Of a stretch of DNA of 64,000 nucleotides, positions 33,239-41,753 are shown one piece after another. Position numbers and translations under genes: made by a program. The stretch comes from Tateyamaria sp. Alg231-49 (GTDB lineage Bacteria; Pseudomonadota; Alphaproteobacteria; Rhodobacterales; Rhodobacteraceae), in contig NZ_FRFA01000001.1 of assembly GCF_900143535.1 (NCBI RefSeq), positions 524,387 through 588,386 on the forward strand, written 5' to 3'. Position 1 is the first letter of the stretch. The number at the start of each line of letters is the position of its first letter. The notes below the pieces were generated by a model. It was not told the origin of the DNA and searched no databases. It worked only from the letters and a program-made list of their open reading frames with translations.

Positions 33239-34693
33239 GTGCGCACCTTGTTCTCTGCCCTGCGCCTGACCTATGCGCAAAAGCTGGCCCTTGTGGCCGC
33301 AATTCCGCTTGTTTTGGCGGTGGCAGCCATTGCTGCCATTGTCGGCCTTCAGGCCCGCGACTTGGCAGAGCGTGAAATACAGGCCCTCGAGACCCAGTTG
33401 ATCGAAGCCAAGAAGCGCGAGTTGCACAACTATGTCACCCAGGCGCGCAACGGGTTCTACTTTATTTACGGCACTGCCGCCCCGGATGATCAGGCGGCAA
33501 AGGATCAGGTCGCGCAGATCCTTTCGGCAATGATCTATGGGGATGAAGGGTTTTTCTTTGTCTACGATTATGATGGCACAAACCTTGTCAGCCCGCGCCA
33601 GACCGAGATGATCAACCTCAACCACATGGACCTAGCGGACAGTCAAGGCACGCCCGTGGTGGCCGACTTGATCGAGATAGCCCGCCAAGGTGATGGGTAC
33701 CTGACCCACTTGTGGCCAAAACCAAGCACCGGCCAAGAGGCCGAGATGATCACCTATGTCACGTCCTTTCCCTCTTGGCGGTGGGCTGTGGGAACGGGCG
33801 TTTTCATTGACGATGTTCTGACATCTGTGGCGGCAGCACGGTCTGAAGCCGAGGCGCGGGTACAGCGCACGTTCTACTATATCTCTGGCATCACCTTGGC
33901 GGCTCTGCTCTTGGTCTTTGGCTCTGGCATGGCACTCAACTTTCGCGAACGGCGTCTTGCCGATGCCAAGTTGAAAACGCTGACACAACGCGTGCTGGAC
34001 GCTCAGGAAGAAGAGCGCGGTCGCGTGGCCCGCGAGTTGCATGATGGGATCAGCCAGATCCTTGTGGGCGTGCGCTATGCGCTTGATTCCGCGCGGCGCC
34101 GATTTGAGAAAGGCAGCGGTGATGCCGAGACCCCGCTGAAACAGGGCATTGAAAACCTCGGCACCGCAATCTCCGAAGTCCGCCGCATCAGTCGGGACCT
34201 GCGCCCCGGCGCTTTGGATGATCTGGGCCTTGGCCCTGCCCTCAAGGCACTGGTTGAGGATTTCAGCGTGCGCACAGGCACCGAAGTCGAATTCAACACT
34301 GTGGTCTTCCGAAATCGCCTTGATTCAGAATCCAAAATCGCGCTCTACCGCATCGCACAAGAGGCGCTGACAAACATCGAGCGGCACGCGGATGCCACAA
34401 AGGTCTCGGTCGATCTGCGTGGACACAAGCGTGGCGCGACGATGCGGATTTCAGATAATGGCATTGGCCTTGATCACACACAGCGCCAGCGCGCCAACGG
34501 CATCGGCTTGCGCAATATGGCTGAACGGATCGAACAGCTGGACGGTCAGTTCCGCATTTTGTCGAGCGCAGCCGGCATCGGTGGTGGTACCGTAATTGAA
34601 GTAAGCGTACCGCTGTCTCACCTGTTGCCGCCCGAACCCGCACAGCCTGACGTCGAACCAACCCAGACTGACAAGGAGCGCGCCCGCGCATGA
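33239..34693 (+). CDS. sensor histidine kinase with Cache domain
   Basis: 484 residues from a GTG at 33239 (no ATG gives a better start). Membrane span at about 17-37, a periplasmic single Cache domain (about 40-205, with GDEGFFFVYDYDG and WRWAVGTGVFIDDV), a second span at about 212-232, then a HisKA_3 domain with the phosphoryl His268 (EEERGRVARELHDGISQ) and a HATPase domain (RIAQEALTNIERHADA; DNGIGL). Its stop overlaps the response regulator start (ATGA). The Cache domain and the divergent TRAP operon suggest it senses the transported organic acid. Confidence 0.92.
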   Translation: MRTLFSALRLTYAQKLALVAAIPLVLAVAAIAAIVGLQARDLAEREIQALETQLIEAKKRELHNYVTQARNGFYFIYGTAAPDDQAAKDQVAQILSAMIYGDEGFFFVYDYDGTNLVSPRQTEMINLNHMDLADSQGTPVVADLIEIARQGDGYLTHLWPKPSTGQEAEMITYVTSFPSWRWAVGTGVFIDDVLTSVAAARSEAEARVQRTFYYISGITLAALLLVFGSGMALNFRERRLADAKLKTLTQRVLDAQEEERGRVARELHDGISQILVGVRYALDSARRRFEKGSGDAETPLKQGIENLGTAISEVRRISRDLRPGALDDLGLGPALKALVEDFSVRTGTEVEFNTVVFRNRLDSESKIALYRIAQEALTNIERHADATKVSVDLRGHKRGATMRISDNGIGLDHTQRQRANGIGLRNMAERIEQLDGQFRILSSAAGIGGGTVIEVSVPLSHLLPPEPAQPDVEPTQTDKERARA

Positions 34694-35343
34694 CTGCCCC
34701 CAACTCTCCCGCCCGTGTCGTGATTGTGGATGACCACCCGATGGTGGCCCAAGGCGTGCAATCTGTTCTGGAAGACCATGATGGCATTCATGTTGTCGGC
34801 ACCCTCGGCACTGGCCGCGCGGTGCTTGAACAACTCGATGAACTGAACCCCGACGTAATCCTGATGGACCTCAACATGCCGGGGATGAGTGGGTTGACGG
34901 CGACAGAATTGGTTCTTGAAAAACGCCCCGGCACCCGTGTGTTGATCCTGTCCATGCATGACAGCCCGGAATACATCTCTTCCGCTCTCAGCCATGGGGC
35001 AATGGGGTATGTTCTCAAAGACGTCCCCACGGACGAAATCGCAGACGCGATTGAAACGGTGATGCGCGGAGAGCAGTATCTGTGCACCGGGGCAAAAGGT
35101 GCCATCGCACCCCGCAATGCAGATGTTCCAGGCGCTTTGACAGGGCGCGAACAGACGATCCTGCTCAAGCTCGCTCAGGGTCTGTCGAACAAAGAAGTCG
35201 CCACCGCTTTGGACATCTCTGTGCGCACGGTCGAGACCCACCGCAAAAACATCAAACGCAAGCTCGGGATCTCCTCGACCGCTGGCTTGACCCGCTATGC
35301 ATTGGAGCATGGTGTGCTGCAGGGGACTGGGCACTCGATTTAG
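34690..35343 (+). CDS. NarL/FixJ family response regulator
   Basis: 217 residues. The receiver domain has the acidic pair in VDDHPM (Asp14/15), the phospho-acceptor Asp60 in VILMDLNMPG and Lys in YVLKDVP. The LuxR-type helix-turn-helix is at about 150-210 (LTGREQTILLKLAQGLSNKEVATALDISVRTVETHRKNIKRKL). Partner of the overlapping kinase gene. The likely target is the TRAP operon promoter at 32987-33238, but no site is identified. Confidence 0.93.
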   Translation: MTAPNSPARVVIVDDHPMVAQGVQSVLEDHDGIHVVGTLGTGRAVLEQLDELNPDVILMDLNMPGMSGLTATELVLEKRPGTRVLILSMHDSPEYISSALSHGAMGYVLKDVPTDEIADAIETVMRGEQYLCTGAKGAIAPRNADVPGALTGREQTILLKLAQGLSNKEVATALDISVRTVETHRKNIKRKLGISSTAGLTRYALEHGVLQGTGHSI

Positions 35344-35502
35344 ACGGAGTGGTTGAGCCGCCGGGCAAGCCAGCACGTTCCGAGCGGTTCAGACGGCCAA
35401 AAACAGCTGCTATTTTTCAATTTCTTGCGGTTGCACCACGCAAAACGCAAGAAAATATCAAAACTTTATACGTCAGAGACACTTTTTTCTCTGTTTTGCC
35501 TG

Positions 35503-35529
35503 TTGACGCCCTTTTGGGCTGCGCATAAT
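35503..35529 (+). promoter_or_regulatory. probable ilvBN promoter
   Basis: TTGACG (35503-35508) and CATAAT (35524-35529), spacer 15 bp. The spacer is short but both hexamers match well. Transcription would begin near 35536, about 27 nt before the leader peptide start. Confidence 0.5.
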
Positions 35530-35562
35530 GTCCGTCAACGCAATGAAAGGGCCACTTGGTCA

Positions 35563-35610
35563 ATGACACCTGTCGTCGTCATTCTAGGACACACGCGCAT
35601 GGGCCGGTAA
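35563..35610 (+). CDS. ilv leader peptide (attenuator)
   Basis: A 15-codon open frame, MTPVVVILGHTRMGR, with three consecutive Val codons followed by Ile and Leu (35572-35586), the end products controlled by acetolactate synthase. GAAAGGG lies about 12 nt upstream. It sits about 90 bp before ilvB and is followed by an antiterminator/terminator pair, the classical arrangement for ribosome-mediated attenuation. When Val, Ile or Leu tRNA is uncharged, the ribosome would stall at these codons. Confidence 0.8.
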   Translation: MTPVVVILGHTRMGR

Positions 35611-35664
35611 CGGATCGCCAGACCTGACCCCATGCGCCTCCCACACCCGGGGGGCCTTTTTTTT
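35595..35664 (+). terminator. ilvBN transcription attenuator
   Basis: GCGCATGGG (35595-35603) is perfectly complementary to CCCATGCGC (35629-35637). The overlapping terminator stem GCCTCCC (35636-35642)/GGGGGGC (35649-35655) is followed by eight T (35657-35664). A ribosome that finishes the leader covers the first arm and lets the terminator form. A ribosome stalled at the Val-Val-Val-Ile-Leu codons leaves it free to pair and takes the base of the terminator stem. The model is read from sequence only. Confidence 0.75.
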
Positions 35665-35698
35665 GCTTAAACGAAACCGCAACTCGGAGCACGCGGAT

Positions 35699-37450
35699 AT
35701 GACACGTCAAATGACCGGAGCGAAAATGGTTGTCCAAGCCTTGATTGATCAGGGTGTCGACACAGTATTCGGATATCCCGGAGGAGCTGTGCTACCGATT
35801 TATGACGAGGTCTTTCAGCAGAACTCGATCAAGCACATCCTGGTGCGCCACGAACAAGGCGCTGTGCACGCCGCCGAAGGCTATGCGCGTGCCACCGGAA
35901 AGCCCGGTGTTTGCCTTGTGACGTCCGGCCCCGGTGCCACCAATGCGGTGACCGGGTTGACCGATGCGCTGATGGATTCGATCCCGATCATCGTTCTGAC
36001 GGGCCAAGTGCCGACATTCATGATCGGCTCGGACGCGTTTCAGGAGGCTGACACCGTTGGCATCACCCGCCCCTGCACCAAGCACAACTGGTTGGTGAAA
36101 GAGACAGATGCGCTGTCCGGCGTTCTGCACGAGGCCTTTCACGTCGCCACGGCCGGTCGCCCCGGCCCTGTGTTGGTCGACATCCCCAAGGACGTACAGT
36201 TCGCAACCGGCAACTATCAGACAAAGAAGCCGTCGACCTCGCATTACAAACCACAGATCAAGGGCGATATGGAGGCGATTACCGAACTGGTCGCAGCCAT
36301 CGAGACGGCCAAGCGTCCGGTCTTTTATACTGGTGGCGGTGTAATCAACTCGGGCCCTGCGGCCAGCCAGTTGCTGCGCGAGTTGGTGGAGGCAACCGGC
36401 TTTCCCATCACCTCAACCCTGATGGGTCTGGGCAGCTATCCCGCGAGCGGAGACAAGTGGATCGGCATGCTGGGCATGCATGGCCTTTATGAAGCGAACA
36501 TGGTGATGCACGACTGCGACCTGATGATTAACATTGGCGCGCGCTTTGATGACCGGATCACTGGCAGGATTGATGCCTTTTCGCCCAATTCGATCAAGGC
36601 ACACGTGGATATCGATCCGTCCTCAATCAACAAGGTGATCAAAGCCGACATCCCGATCGTCGGCGACGTCGCGCACGTGCTCGAAGACGTGCTGAAGGTT
36701 TGGAAGTCACGTGGTCGCAAGACAAACGACGGTGCGGTAAGCAAATGGTGGGGTCAGATCAACGAGTGGAAGACCGTCGACTGTCTCAAGTTCGAGCAAA
36801 AGGGTAAGACGATCAAACCGCAATACGCCTTGTCGCGGCTTGAGGCGCTGACCAAGGATCACGATCGCTACATCTGTACCGAAGTTGGCCAACACCAGAT
36901 GTGGGCTGCTCAATACCTGAACTTTGAGGATCCCAACCGCTGGATGACGTCCGGAGGGCTGGGCACTATGGGTTATGGCTTCCCTGCGTCCATTGGTGTG
37001 CAGATGGGCCATCCGGACGCTTTGGTGATCAACGTGGCCGGTGAAGCATCATGGCTGATGAACATGCAGGAACTGGGTACGGCAATGCAGTTCAACCTGC
37101 CCGTCAAACAGTTCATCCTGAACAACGAACGCTTAGGTATGGTGCGCCAGTGGCAAGAGCTGCTGCATGGCGAGCGGTATTCCCACTCCTGGTCCGAAAG
37201 CTTGCCTGACTTTGTTAAACTGGCGGAAGCGTTTGGTGCAAAGGGCATTATCTGTTCGGACCCTGATGATCTGGACGACGCGATCTTGGAAATGATCAAC
37301 TACGATGGCCCGGTGCTGTTCGACTGTCTGGTTGAAAAGCACGAGAACTGCTTTCCCATGATCCCGTCAGGCAAGGCTCATAATGAGATGCTGCTGGGCG
37401 AGGCGGATACCCAAGGTGTGATTGACGCCAAAGGAAGTGTCTTGGTGTAG
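35699..37450 (+). CDS. ilvB: acetolactate synthase large subunit
   Basis: 583 residues from the ATG at 35699 (GGAG 9 nt upstream; the frame is open further up into the attenuator). Catalyses the first common step of valine, leucine and isoleucine synthesis with thiamine diphosphate, Mg and FAD. N-terminal domain with VFGYPGGAVLPIYDE and the activating Glu in HEQGAVHAAEGYARATG; C-terminal ThDP-binding motif starting VAGEASWLMNMQELGTA. At that motif the usual GDGS reads GEAS, so the first metal ligand Asp is replaced by Glu. Partner of ilvN 85 bp downstream. Confidence 0.94.
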   Translation: MTRQMTGAKMVVQALIDQGVDTVFGYPGGAVLPIYDEVFQQNSIKHILVRHEQGAVHAAEGYARATGKPGVCLVTSGPGATNAVTGLTDALMDSIPIIVLTGQVPTFMIGSDAFQEADTVGITRPCTKHNWLVKETDALSGVLHEAFHVATAGRPGPVLVDIPKDVQFATGNYQTKKPSTSHYKPQIKGDMEAITELVAAIETAKRPVFYTGGGVINSGPAASQLLRELVEATGFPITSTLMGLGSYPASGDKWIGMLGMHGLYEANMVMHDCDLMINIGARFDDRITGRIDAFSPNSIKAHVDIDPSSINKVIKADIPIVGDVAHVLEDVLKVWKSRGRKTNDGAVSKWWGQINEWKTVDCLKFEQKGKTIKPQYALSRLEALTKDHDRYICTEVGQHQMWAAQYLNFEDPNRWMTSGGLGTMGYGFPASIGVQMGHPDALVINVAGEASWLMNMQELGTAMQFNLPVKQFILNNERLGMVRQWQELLHGERYSHSWSESLPDFVKLAEAFGAKGIICSDPDDLDDAILEMINYDGPVLFDCLVEKHENCFPMIPSGKAHNEMLLGEADTQGVIDAKGSVLV

Positions 37451-37477
37451 GGGCGTTTTCCGAAACGCAAAACAGCC

Positions 37478-37496
37478 GGAAACCGCTTCGGTTTCC
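37478..37496 (+). promoter_or_regulatory. ilvB-ilvN intercistronic stem-loop
   Basis: GGAAACCG-ctt-CGGTTTCC, an 8-bp perfect stem with a 3-nt loop, between the two subunit genes. No T run follows. It could stabilise or process the message. Confidence 0.5.
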
Positions 37497-37534
37497 GCCC
37501 TCCACCCTCAGACCACAAGGATAAGGATGCAAAC

Positions 37535-38095
37535 ATGTCAGCCCTAAAACTCAAAAAAGGCTCCACCAGCCACTCCGCCTACAACCTACGCCCAACATTC
37601 TCAGACGTTGTGGAAAAGCACACCCTCGCCGTTCTGGTCGAGAACGAACCCGGTGTTCTGGCCCGTGTGATCGGTCTGTTTTCGGGCCGTGGTTACAACA
37701 TCGAAAGCCTCACCGTCGCCGAGGTCGATCATCAAGGGCATCTGTCGCGCATCACCATCGTGACCACTGGCACACCACAGGTGATTGAACAGATCAAGGC
37801 GCAGTTGGGTCGGATCGTGTCCGTTCACGAAGTGCACGACCTCACCGTTGAAGGACCATCGGTTGAGCGCGAACTGGCCATGTTCAAAGTGTCCGGGAAG
37901 GGCGACAAACGGGTTGAAGCGTTGCGGCTGGCCGACATCTTCCGCGCCAATGTCGTGGATAGCACGCTTGAGACGTTTGTGTTTGAAATCACCGGCGCTC
38001 CGGAAAAAATCGACGCGTTCGCGGATCTTATGCGCCCGTTGGGCCTGACCCAAGTTGCGCGTACCGGTGTTGCTGCCCTGCCCCGCGGCGATTAA
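37535..38095 (+). CDS. ilvN: acetolactate synthase small (regulatory) subunit
   Basis: 186 residues. The N-terminal ACT domain (HTLAVLVENEPGVLARVIGLFSGRGYNIESLTVAEVD) binds valine and conveys feedback inhibition to IlvB. The C-terminal domain has VEREL and LADIFRANVVDSTLETFVFEITGAPEKIDAF. Length is typical. Preceded by AAGGATAAGGA. The 3' end overlaps the convergent XRE-type regulator gene by 4 bp. Confidence 0.95.
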   Translation: MSALKLKKGSTSHSAYNLRPTFSDVVEKHTLAVLVENEPGVLARVIGLFSGRGYNIESLTVAEVDHQGHLSRITIVTTGTPQVIEQIKAQLGRIVSVHEVHDLTVEGPSVERELAMFKVSGKGDKRVEALRLADIFRANVVDSTLETFVFEITGAPEKIDAFADLMRPLGLTQVARTGVAALPRGD

Positions 38096-38889
38096 CGGAA
38101 CGGGATTTCCGGCTGCAACAGGCGTTGATGAAACGGCAGCAGGTCTTCAAGCTGGCAATAACCTGATGTTTTGCACGCGGCTTTTGCTTTGCCGATCCCC
38201 GATCCGAGATGTTCGTAGACCATCCGCACAACGCGGTCGGACTCGGGCGACTCGCGCACTGTGCGCGTGACATACCCGACCCAATAGTTGTTCTCAAATG
38301 ACGTGACACGGCTCAGAAAGTTGAATGACGCGGTCATAGCGTCCTTGCGCGAGATCAGCGCAGCAATGCCGTCTTCCTGCCGAAACACCATGCCGCGAAA
38401 CTCGCGCGCGGTGCGATCCGTTGCCAAACCCTGCGACTCCATGGCTGCGCGCGCCTCGTACCCGCGAATAAATGTCGTCTGCCCGTCTCGGAACACATGC
38501 ACAAGTCCGCTGATAAACTGTTCACTGGACAGAAAACTGCGCCGAGAGAAGCGGTAGAACCCTGAGGGAAACATCGATTCTGACACGTCACTAACGCCCT
38601 GACCGACATAGCCCCGCAAAAAAGGACCTGTCATCGGATCGTTACCGCGCCCGATGTTGTCCACCGGTTCGAGCAATACACGCGCGTCTACACTGAAGAA
38701 CGAGCAGATGCGGGCCAACACGTCCGGTCTGGGAAAACTTTCGCCCGACAGATAGCGATTAAATTGCGTGCGATTGATACCCAACTGACGCGACAGTTCC
38801 GATATGGACGGGTAAGGCTGTGCCAGCAGGCGTAGATTCGCGCCGAACATGCTGCGTAATTCTGCAGGTGATCTGGGCGTTTCCGCCAT
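38092..38889 (-). CDS. XRE-family transcriptional regulator
   Basis: 265 residues. Helix-turn-helix at about 28-62 (SISELSRQLGINRTQFNRYLSGESFPRPDVLARICSFF); the remaining 190 residues form a ligand or effector domain with no motif I can name. No membrane span. Its own upstream DNA contains repeated AGCGTCA/TGACGCT half-sites, suggesting autoregulation. Targets are unknown; the gene upstream on the other strand (39117) is a candidate. Confidence 0.85.
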   Translation of the reverse strand: MAETPRSPAELRSMFGANLRLLAQPYPSISELSRQLGINRTQFNRYLSGESFPRPDVLARICSFFSVDARVLLEPVDNIGRGNDPMTGPFLRGYVGQGVSDVSESMFPSGFYRFSRRSFLSSEQFISGLVHVFRDGQTTFIRGYEARAAMESQGLATDRTAREFRGMVFRQEDGIAALISRKDAMTASFNFLSRVTSFENNYWVGYVTRTVRESPESDRVVRMVYEHLGSGIGKAKAACKTSGYCQLEDLLPFHQRLLQPEIPFR

Positions 38890-38917
38890 AACGGCCTCTT
38901 ATTGCTATCATCCTTTG

Positions 38918-38998
38918 AGCGTCGGATGACCCTAGTATTGACGCTTGTGTGGCACGGGAAAACACGAACTGACTCCATACAGCGTCAACTGTGACGCT
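38918..38998. promoter_or_regulatory. repeated AGCGTC/GACGCT operator candidates
   Basis: AGCGTC at 38918-38923 faces GACGCT at 38940-38945, and a perfect palindrome AGCGTCA-actg-TGACGCT lies at 38981-38998. Four copies of the same half-site within 81 bp upstream of the XRE gene look like two operators of one regulator, most simply that gene's own product. Confidence 0.6.
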
Positions 38999-39116
38999 AA
39001 AAGCCAACAAACACTACAACCATAGACACAAAATGCAAGCGTACGTTGCGCATCTAATTATATCCAATGCACGCAAAACTGGATTTATTTAAGTGAGTCC
39101 AACTGTGGGTAGAAAA

Positions 39117-39473
39117 ATGATCGGCATTATTTTATGGAGCGACGCGGCAGACCGCAAAGCCGTCATTTGGTGTGAAGATCAAGGTGATCTCGCTTACTTT
39201 TCCGATCCCGACCTGACGTATTCGGATGACACATTTCTTGACGTCGGCGACGTTGTCGAATTCGAGGTCAAGACACAGCGGAACATGCGTCTGGCCGCAA
39301 ACCCGCGCTGGATCAAACAGAATGCGGGCTCCACGCTGGCCGATGGGCTGCGTGCGGTCCCGATGACGCAGGACCATGTGATCAGCAATACGGCCCAAGT
39401 CATTCCATTTCGTGCTGAGCCTGCGCCACGCGCTCGGCACACCAGAGAAGATGTGAAAAAACGTCTAGGCTGA
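39117..39473 (+). CDS. conserved hypothetical protein (118 aa)
   Basis: 118 residues from the ATG at 39117; a GTG at 39093 would add 8 residues and neither has a clear ribosome site. The N-terminal 65 residues (MIGIILWSDAADRKAVIWCEDQGDLAYF... VGDVVEFEVKTQ) have the spacing of a small OB-fold similar to cold-shock domains, though the RNP motifs are not conserved. The C-terminal tail is basic. A role in nucleic-acid binding is only a guess. Confidence 0.6.
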   Translation: MIGIILWSDAADRKAVIWCEDQGDLAYFSDPDLTYSDDTFLDVGDVVEFEVKTQRNMRLAANPRWIKQNAGSTLADGLRAVPMTQDHVISNTAQVIPFRAEPAPRARHTREDVKKRLG

Positions 39474-39583
39474 CCTGTACGCCACCACTCACAGTGTCGG
39501 AGACGGAAAAGTCTGGTCGAAATTGCGCATGTGAGAGCATGGGAAACCGGTAAGATGCTTGAAACAGCATCCGGAGGCTTCTC

Positions 39584-40738
39584 ATGCACCGCACCGACCT
39601 CAGCACCGTGCGCCAGCCCATCAGCAGCGCCCATGGCCTGCCAAACGCGCACTACGTGGACCCAGAGACATTTGACGAAGAACGCGGAGCCCTGTTGATG
39701 TCAGGTTGGTCCGGTTTAGCCGTCGCTGCCGATGTTCCGGAACCCGGTGATGCGATCCCCCTCACCTTCCTGGATATTCCGCTGTTATTGGTGCGCGACC
39801 GTGATGGCGAGGTGCGCGTCTTTCATAACATTTGCCGCCATCGCGGCATGATCCTTGTGGATACGCCACGCAAAATCGAAGGAGCGATCCGCTGTCCCTA
39901 TCACAGTTGGTGCTATTCAACGAAAGGCCGCCTTGTGTCCACGCCGCATGTGGGCGGGCCGGGGCAGAACACGGCTGATGGCATTGATCGTGATCTGTTA
40001 AGCCTTGTGCCTGTGCGCAGCCACATCTGGCTGGGCGTCGTATGGATCAACCTGTCCGGAGAGGCCCCCGCCTTTGAGGATTCAAATGCCGATCTGCTTG
40101 CCCGTTGGGCCGAGTTTGACAAACCGCTGTACCATGGCGGCGCTGACAGCGCATTTCAGCTAGAAGTGAACTGCAACTGGAAGCTGGCGGTCGAAAATTA
40201 TTGCGAGAGCTATCACTTGCCGTGGGTCCATCCCGGGCTGAACAGCTATTCCCGCCTTGAAGATCACTACCACATTGAAGCGGCGGGCCGGTTTTCGGGG
40301 CAAGGCACGCTCGTTTACCGCCAATTGACAGGCGATAACGGCCAGACATTTCCCGACTTTGAAGGGCTGAGCGACAAGTGGGATACCGCGTCTGAATACA
40401 TCACCGCCTATCCCAATGTGCTGTTGGGCGTGCATCGTGACCACGCCTTTGCGATCATTCTTGTTCCGCAAGGCCCCGGGCGCACCGTTGAACATGTGCA
40501 CCTGTTTTATGCCCAGCCCGACACTGACCCCGCCTTGCGCGCCAAAAATGCCGAACAATGGAAAACCGTGTTCGAGGAAGACATCTTTGTTGTCGAAGGC
40601 ATGCAGCGCGGGCGACACTCACCCGGATTTGACGGAGGCCGCTTTTCACCGGCAATGGACGGGCCAACCCACATGTTCCATTCGTGGGTGGCCGAACACA
40701 TGGCCCTGCACCGCGCGCAAGGCAAGGCTGCGGAGTGA
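39584..40738 (+). CDS. aromatic ring-hydroxylating oxygenase alpha subunit (Rieske type)
   Basis: 384 residues. The Rieske [2Fe-2S] site is CRHRGM...CPYHSW (C-x-H-x17-C-x2-H), at about 83-105. The catalytic domain has the non-haem iron ligands in ENYCESYHLPWVHPG and a later Asp. GGAGG lies 6 nt before the start. No beta subunit, ferredoxin or reductase gene is adjacent, so it may be a one-component-type oxygenase such as those acting on quaternary amines (carnitine or stachydrine demethylase-like) rather than on aromatics. Overlaps the next small gene (GTGA). Confidence 0.88.
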   Translation: MHRTDLSTVRQPISSAHGLPNAHYVDPETFDEERGALLMSGWSGLAVAADVPEPGDAIPLTFLDIPLLLVRDRDGEVRVFHNICRHRGMILVDTPRKIEGAIRCPYHSWCYSTKGRLVSTPHVGGPGQNTADGIDRDLLSLVPVRSHIWLGVVWINLSGEAPAFEDSNADLLARWAEFDKPLYHGGADSAFQLEVNCNWKLAVENYCESYHLPWVHPGLNSYSRLEDHYHIEAAGRFSGQGTLVYRQLTGDNGQTFPDFEGLSDKWDTASEYITAYPNVLLGVHRDHAFAIILVPQGPGRTVEHVHLFYAQPDTDPALRAKNAEQWKTVFEEDIFVVEGMQRGRHSPGFDGGRFSPAMDGPTHMFHSWVAEHMALHRAQGKAAE

Positions 40739-40953
40739 GCGATCTGGACGCGCAGCTTCTTGCGGCGCACGAGGCCTATGATGTTCCGGCGTTGGTCGCG
40801 CTTTATCGGCAGGCGGCGGCCACCGCAGACAATGACGACGCCCGAGGGTTCTATCTGACCCATGCCCATGTGTTTGCTCTGGAAATCAACCATCCGGATA
40901 CCGCACGTTTGCGCGATGCATTGATTGAGATGGGGCGGGAAAGCGCGCTTTAA
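40735..40953 (+). CDS. small protein coupled to the Rieske oxygenase gene (72 aa)
   Basis: Starts at a GTG overlapping the oxygenase stop (GTGA). The 72-residue product is helical (AHEAYDVPALVALYRQAAATA, DARGFYLTHAHVFALEINHPD). Codon use matches neighbouring core genes. No known domain; tight coupling suggests a helper or an accessory of the oxygenase. The 3' end overlaps the convergent DUF2189 gene by 4 bp. Confidence 0.7.
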   Translation: MSDLDAQLLAAHEAYDVPALVALYRQAAATADNDDARGFYLTHAHVFALEINHPDTARLRDALIEMGRESAL

Positions 40954-41741
40954 CGGGCGCCAGCCGCGATCTGCGCATAGATGTGCCAAGACGCATGCCC
41001 GAGCCACGGCAGGATCACCAGCAATCCTAGCAAACCCGGCAACATTGCCAATCCTAGCATGACCACGATCACTATCGCCCAGCCGATCATTGCGCGGCTG
41101 TACTCACGCACATAGGCCACGCTGCTGAGGATCGCCGTCATGTAATCGACCTCTCGTGCAAGGAGCAGCGGCAGACCCAGAACGCACATGGCAAAGAACA
41201 GGAAGGCGAACAGGCCCCCAATCACCGTCCCCAACGCCATCATCATCAAGCCGTCAGGGCTCAGAAACACATCAAGCGACGTCGTCACATTCACCATCGG
41301 CTTCAGCCCCAGAAACAGTGCAAAGATCATGTGACCGAGGAAAAACCAGAACAAGAGAGCGACCACCATCAACATCGACAGCCACGGGATTTGTCGCCCG
41401 CGTTCGACCCGCAATCGGTATAGGACGGCGCCGAGTGACACAGGTTCACCCGCACCAATGCGCCGGGACACCTCATACGTGCCAAGCGCACAAAGCGGGG
41501 CCACCAGTGGAAAGCCAAAGACTGCCAATATGAGCCAGAATGTGTGCCCGGCCCACATCGTTAGTCCCATCAGCAACCACCCCGTCAACACAGCACTCGC
41601 GCCCGCCAGAAGGCCAAACGCGGGGCGCGCCCGGAAATCAGCCCATCCAAGGCGCAGCGCGCGGGACATAAAGCCCTCGGGGGGGGCATGAAACGGGGGC
41701 ACGCCTGCGGGCAGATCCGGGTACGGGTTGGTTTGGGTCAT
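40950..41741 (-). CDS. DUF2189 membrane protein
   Basis: 263 residues with six hydrophobic spans. The DUF2189 pattern is visible: ALRLGWADFRARPAFGLLAG at the start, FPLVAPLCALGTYEVSRR, and a C-terminal LGHASWHIYAQI. An integral inner-membrane protein of unknown function. 12 bp after the amidase start region on the same strand, so probably in one transcript with the amidase. Confidence 0.85.
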   Translation of the reverse strand: MTQTNPYPDLPAGVPPFHAPPEGFMSRALRLGWADFRARPAFGLLAGASAVLTGWLLMGLTMWAGHTFWLILAVFGFPLVAPLCALGTYEVSRRIGAGEPVSLGAVLYRLRVERGRQIPWLSMLMVVALLFWFFLGHMIFALFLGLKPMVNVTTSLDVFLSPDGLMMMALGTVIGGLFAFLFFAMCVLGLPLLLAREVDYMTAILSSVAYVREYSRAMIGWAIVIVVMLGLAMLPGLLGLLVILPWLGHASWHIYAQIAAGAR

Positions 41742-41753
41742 AGTATGTTCCCC

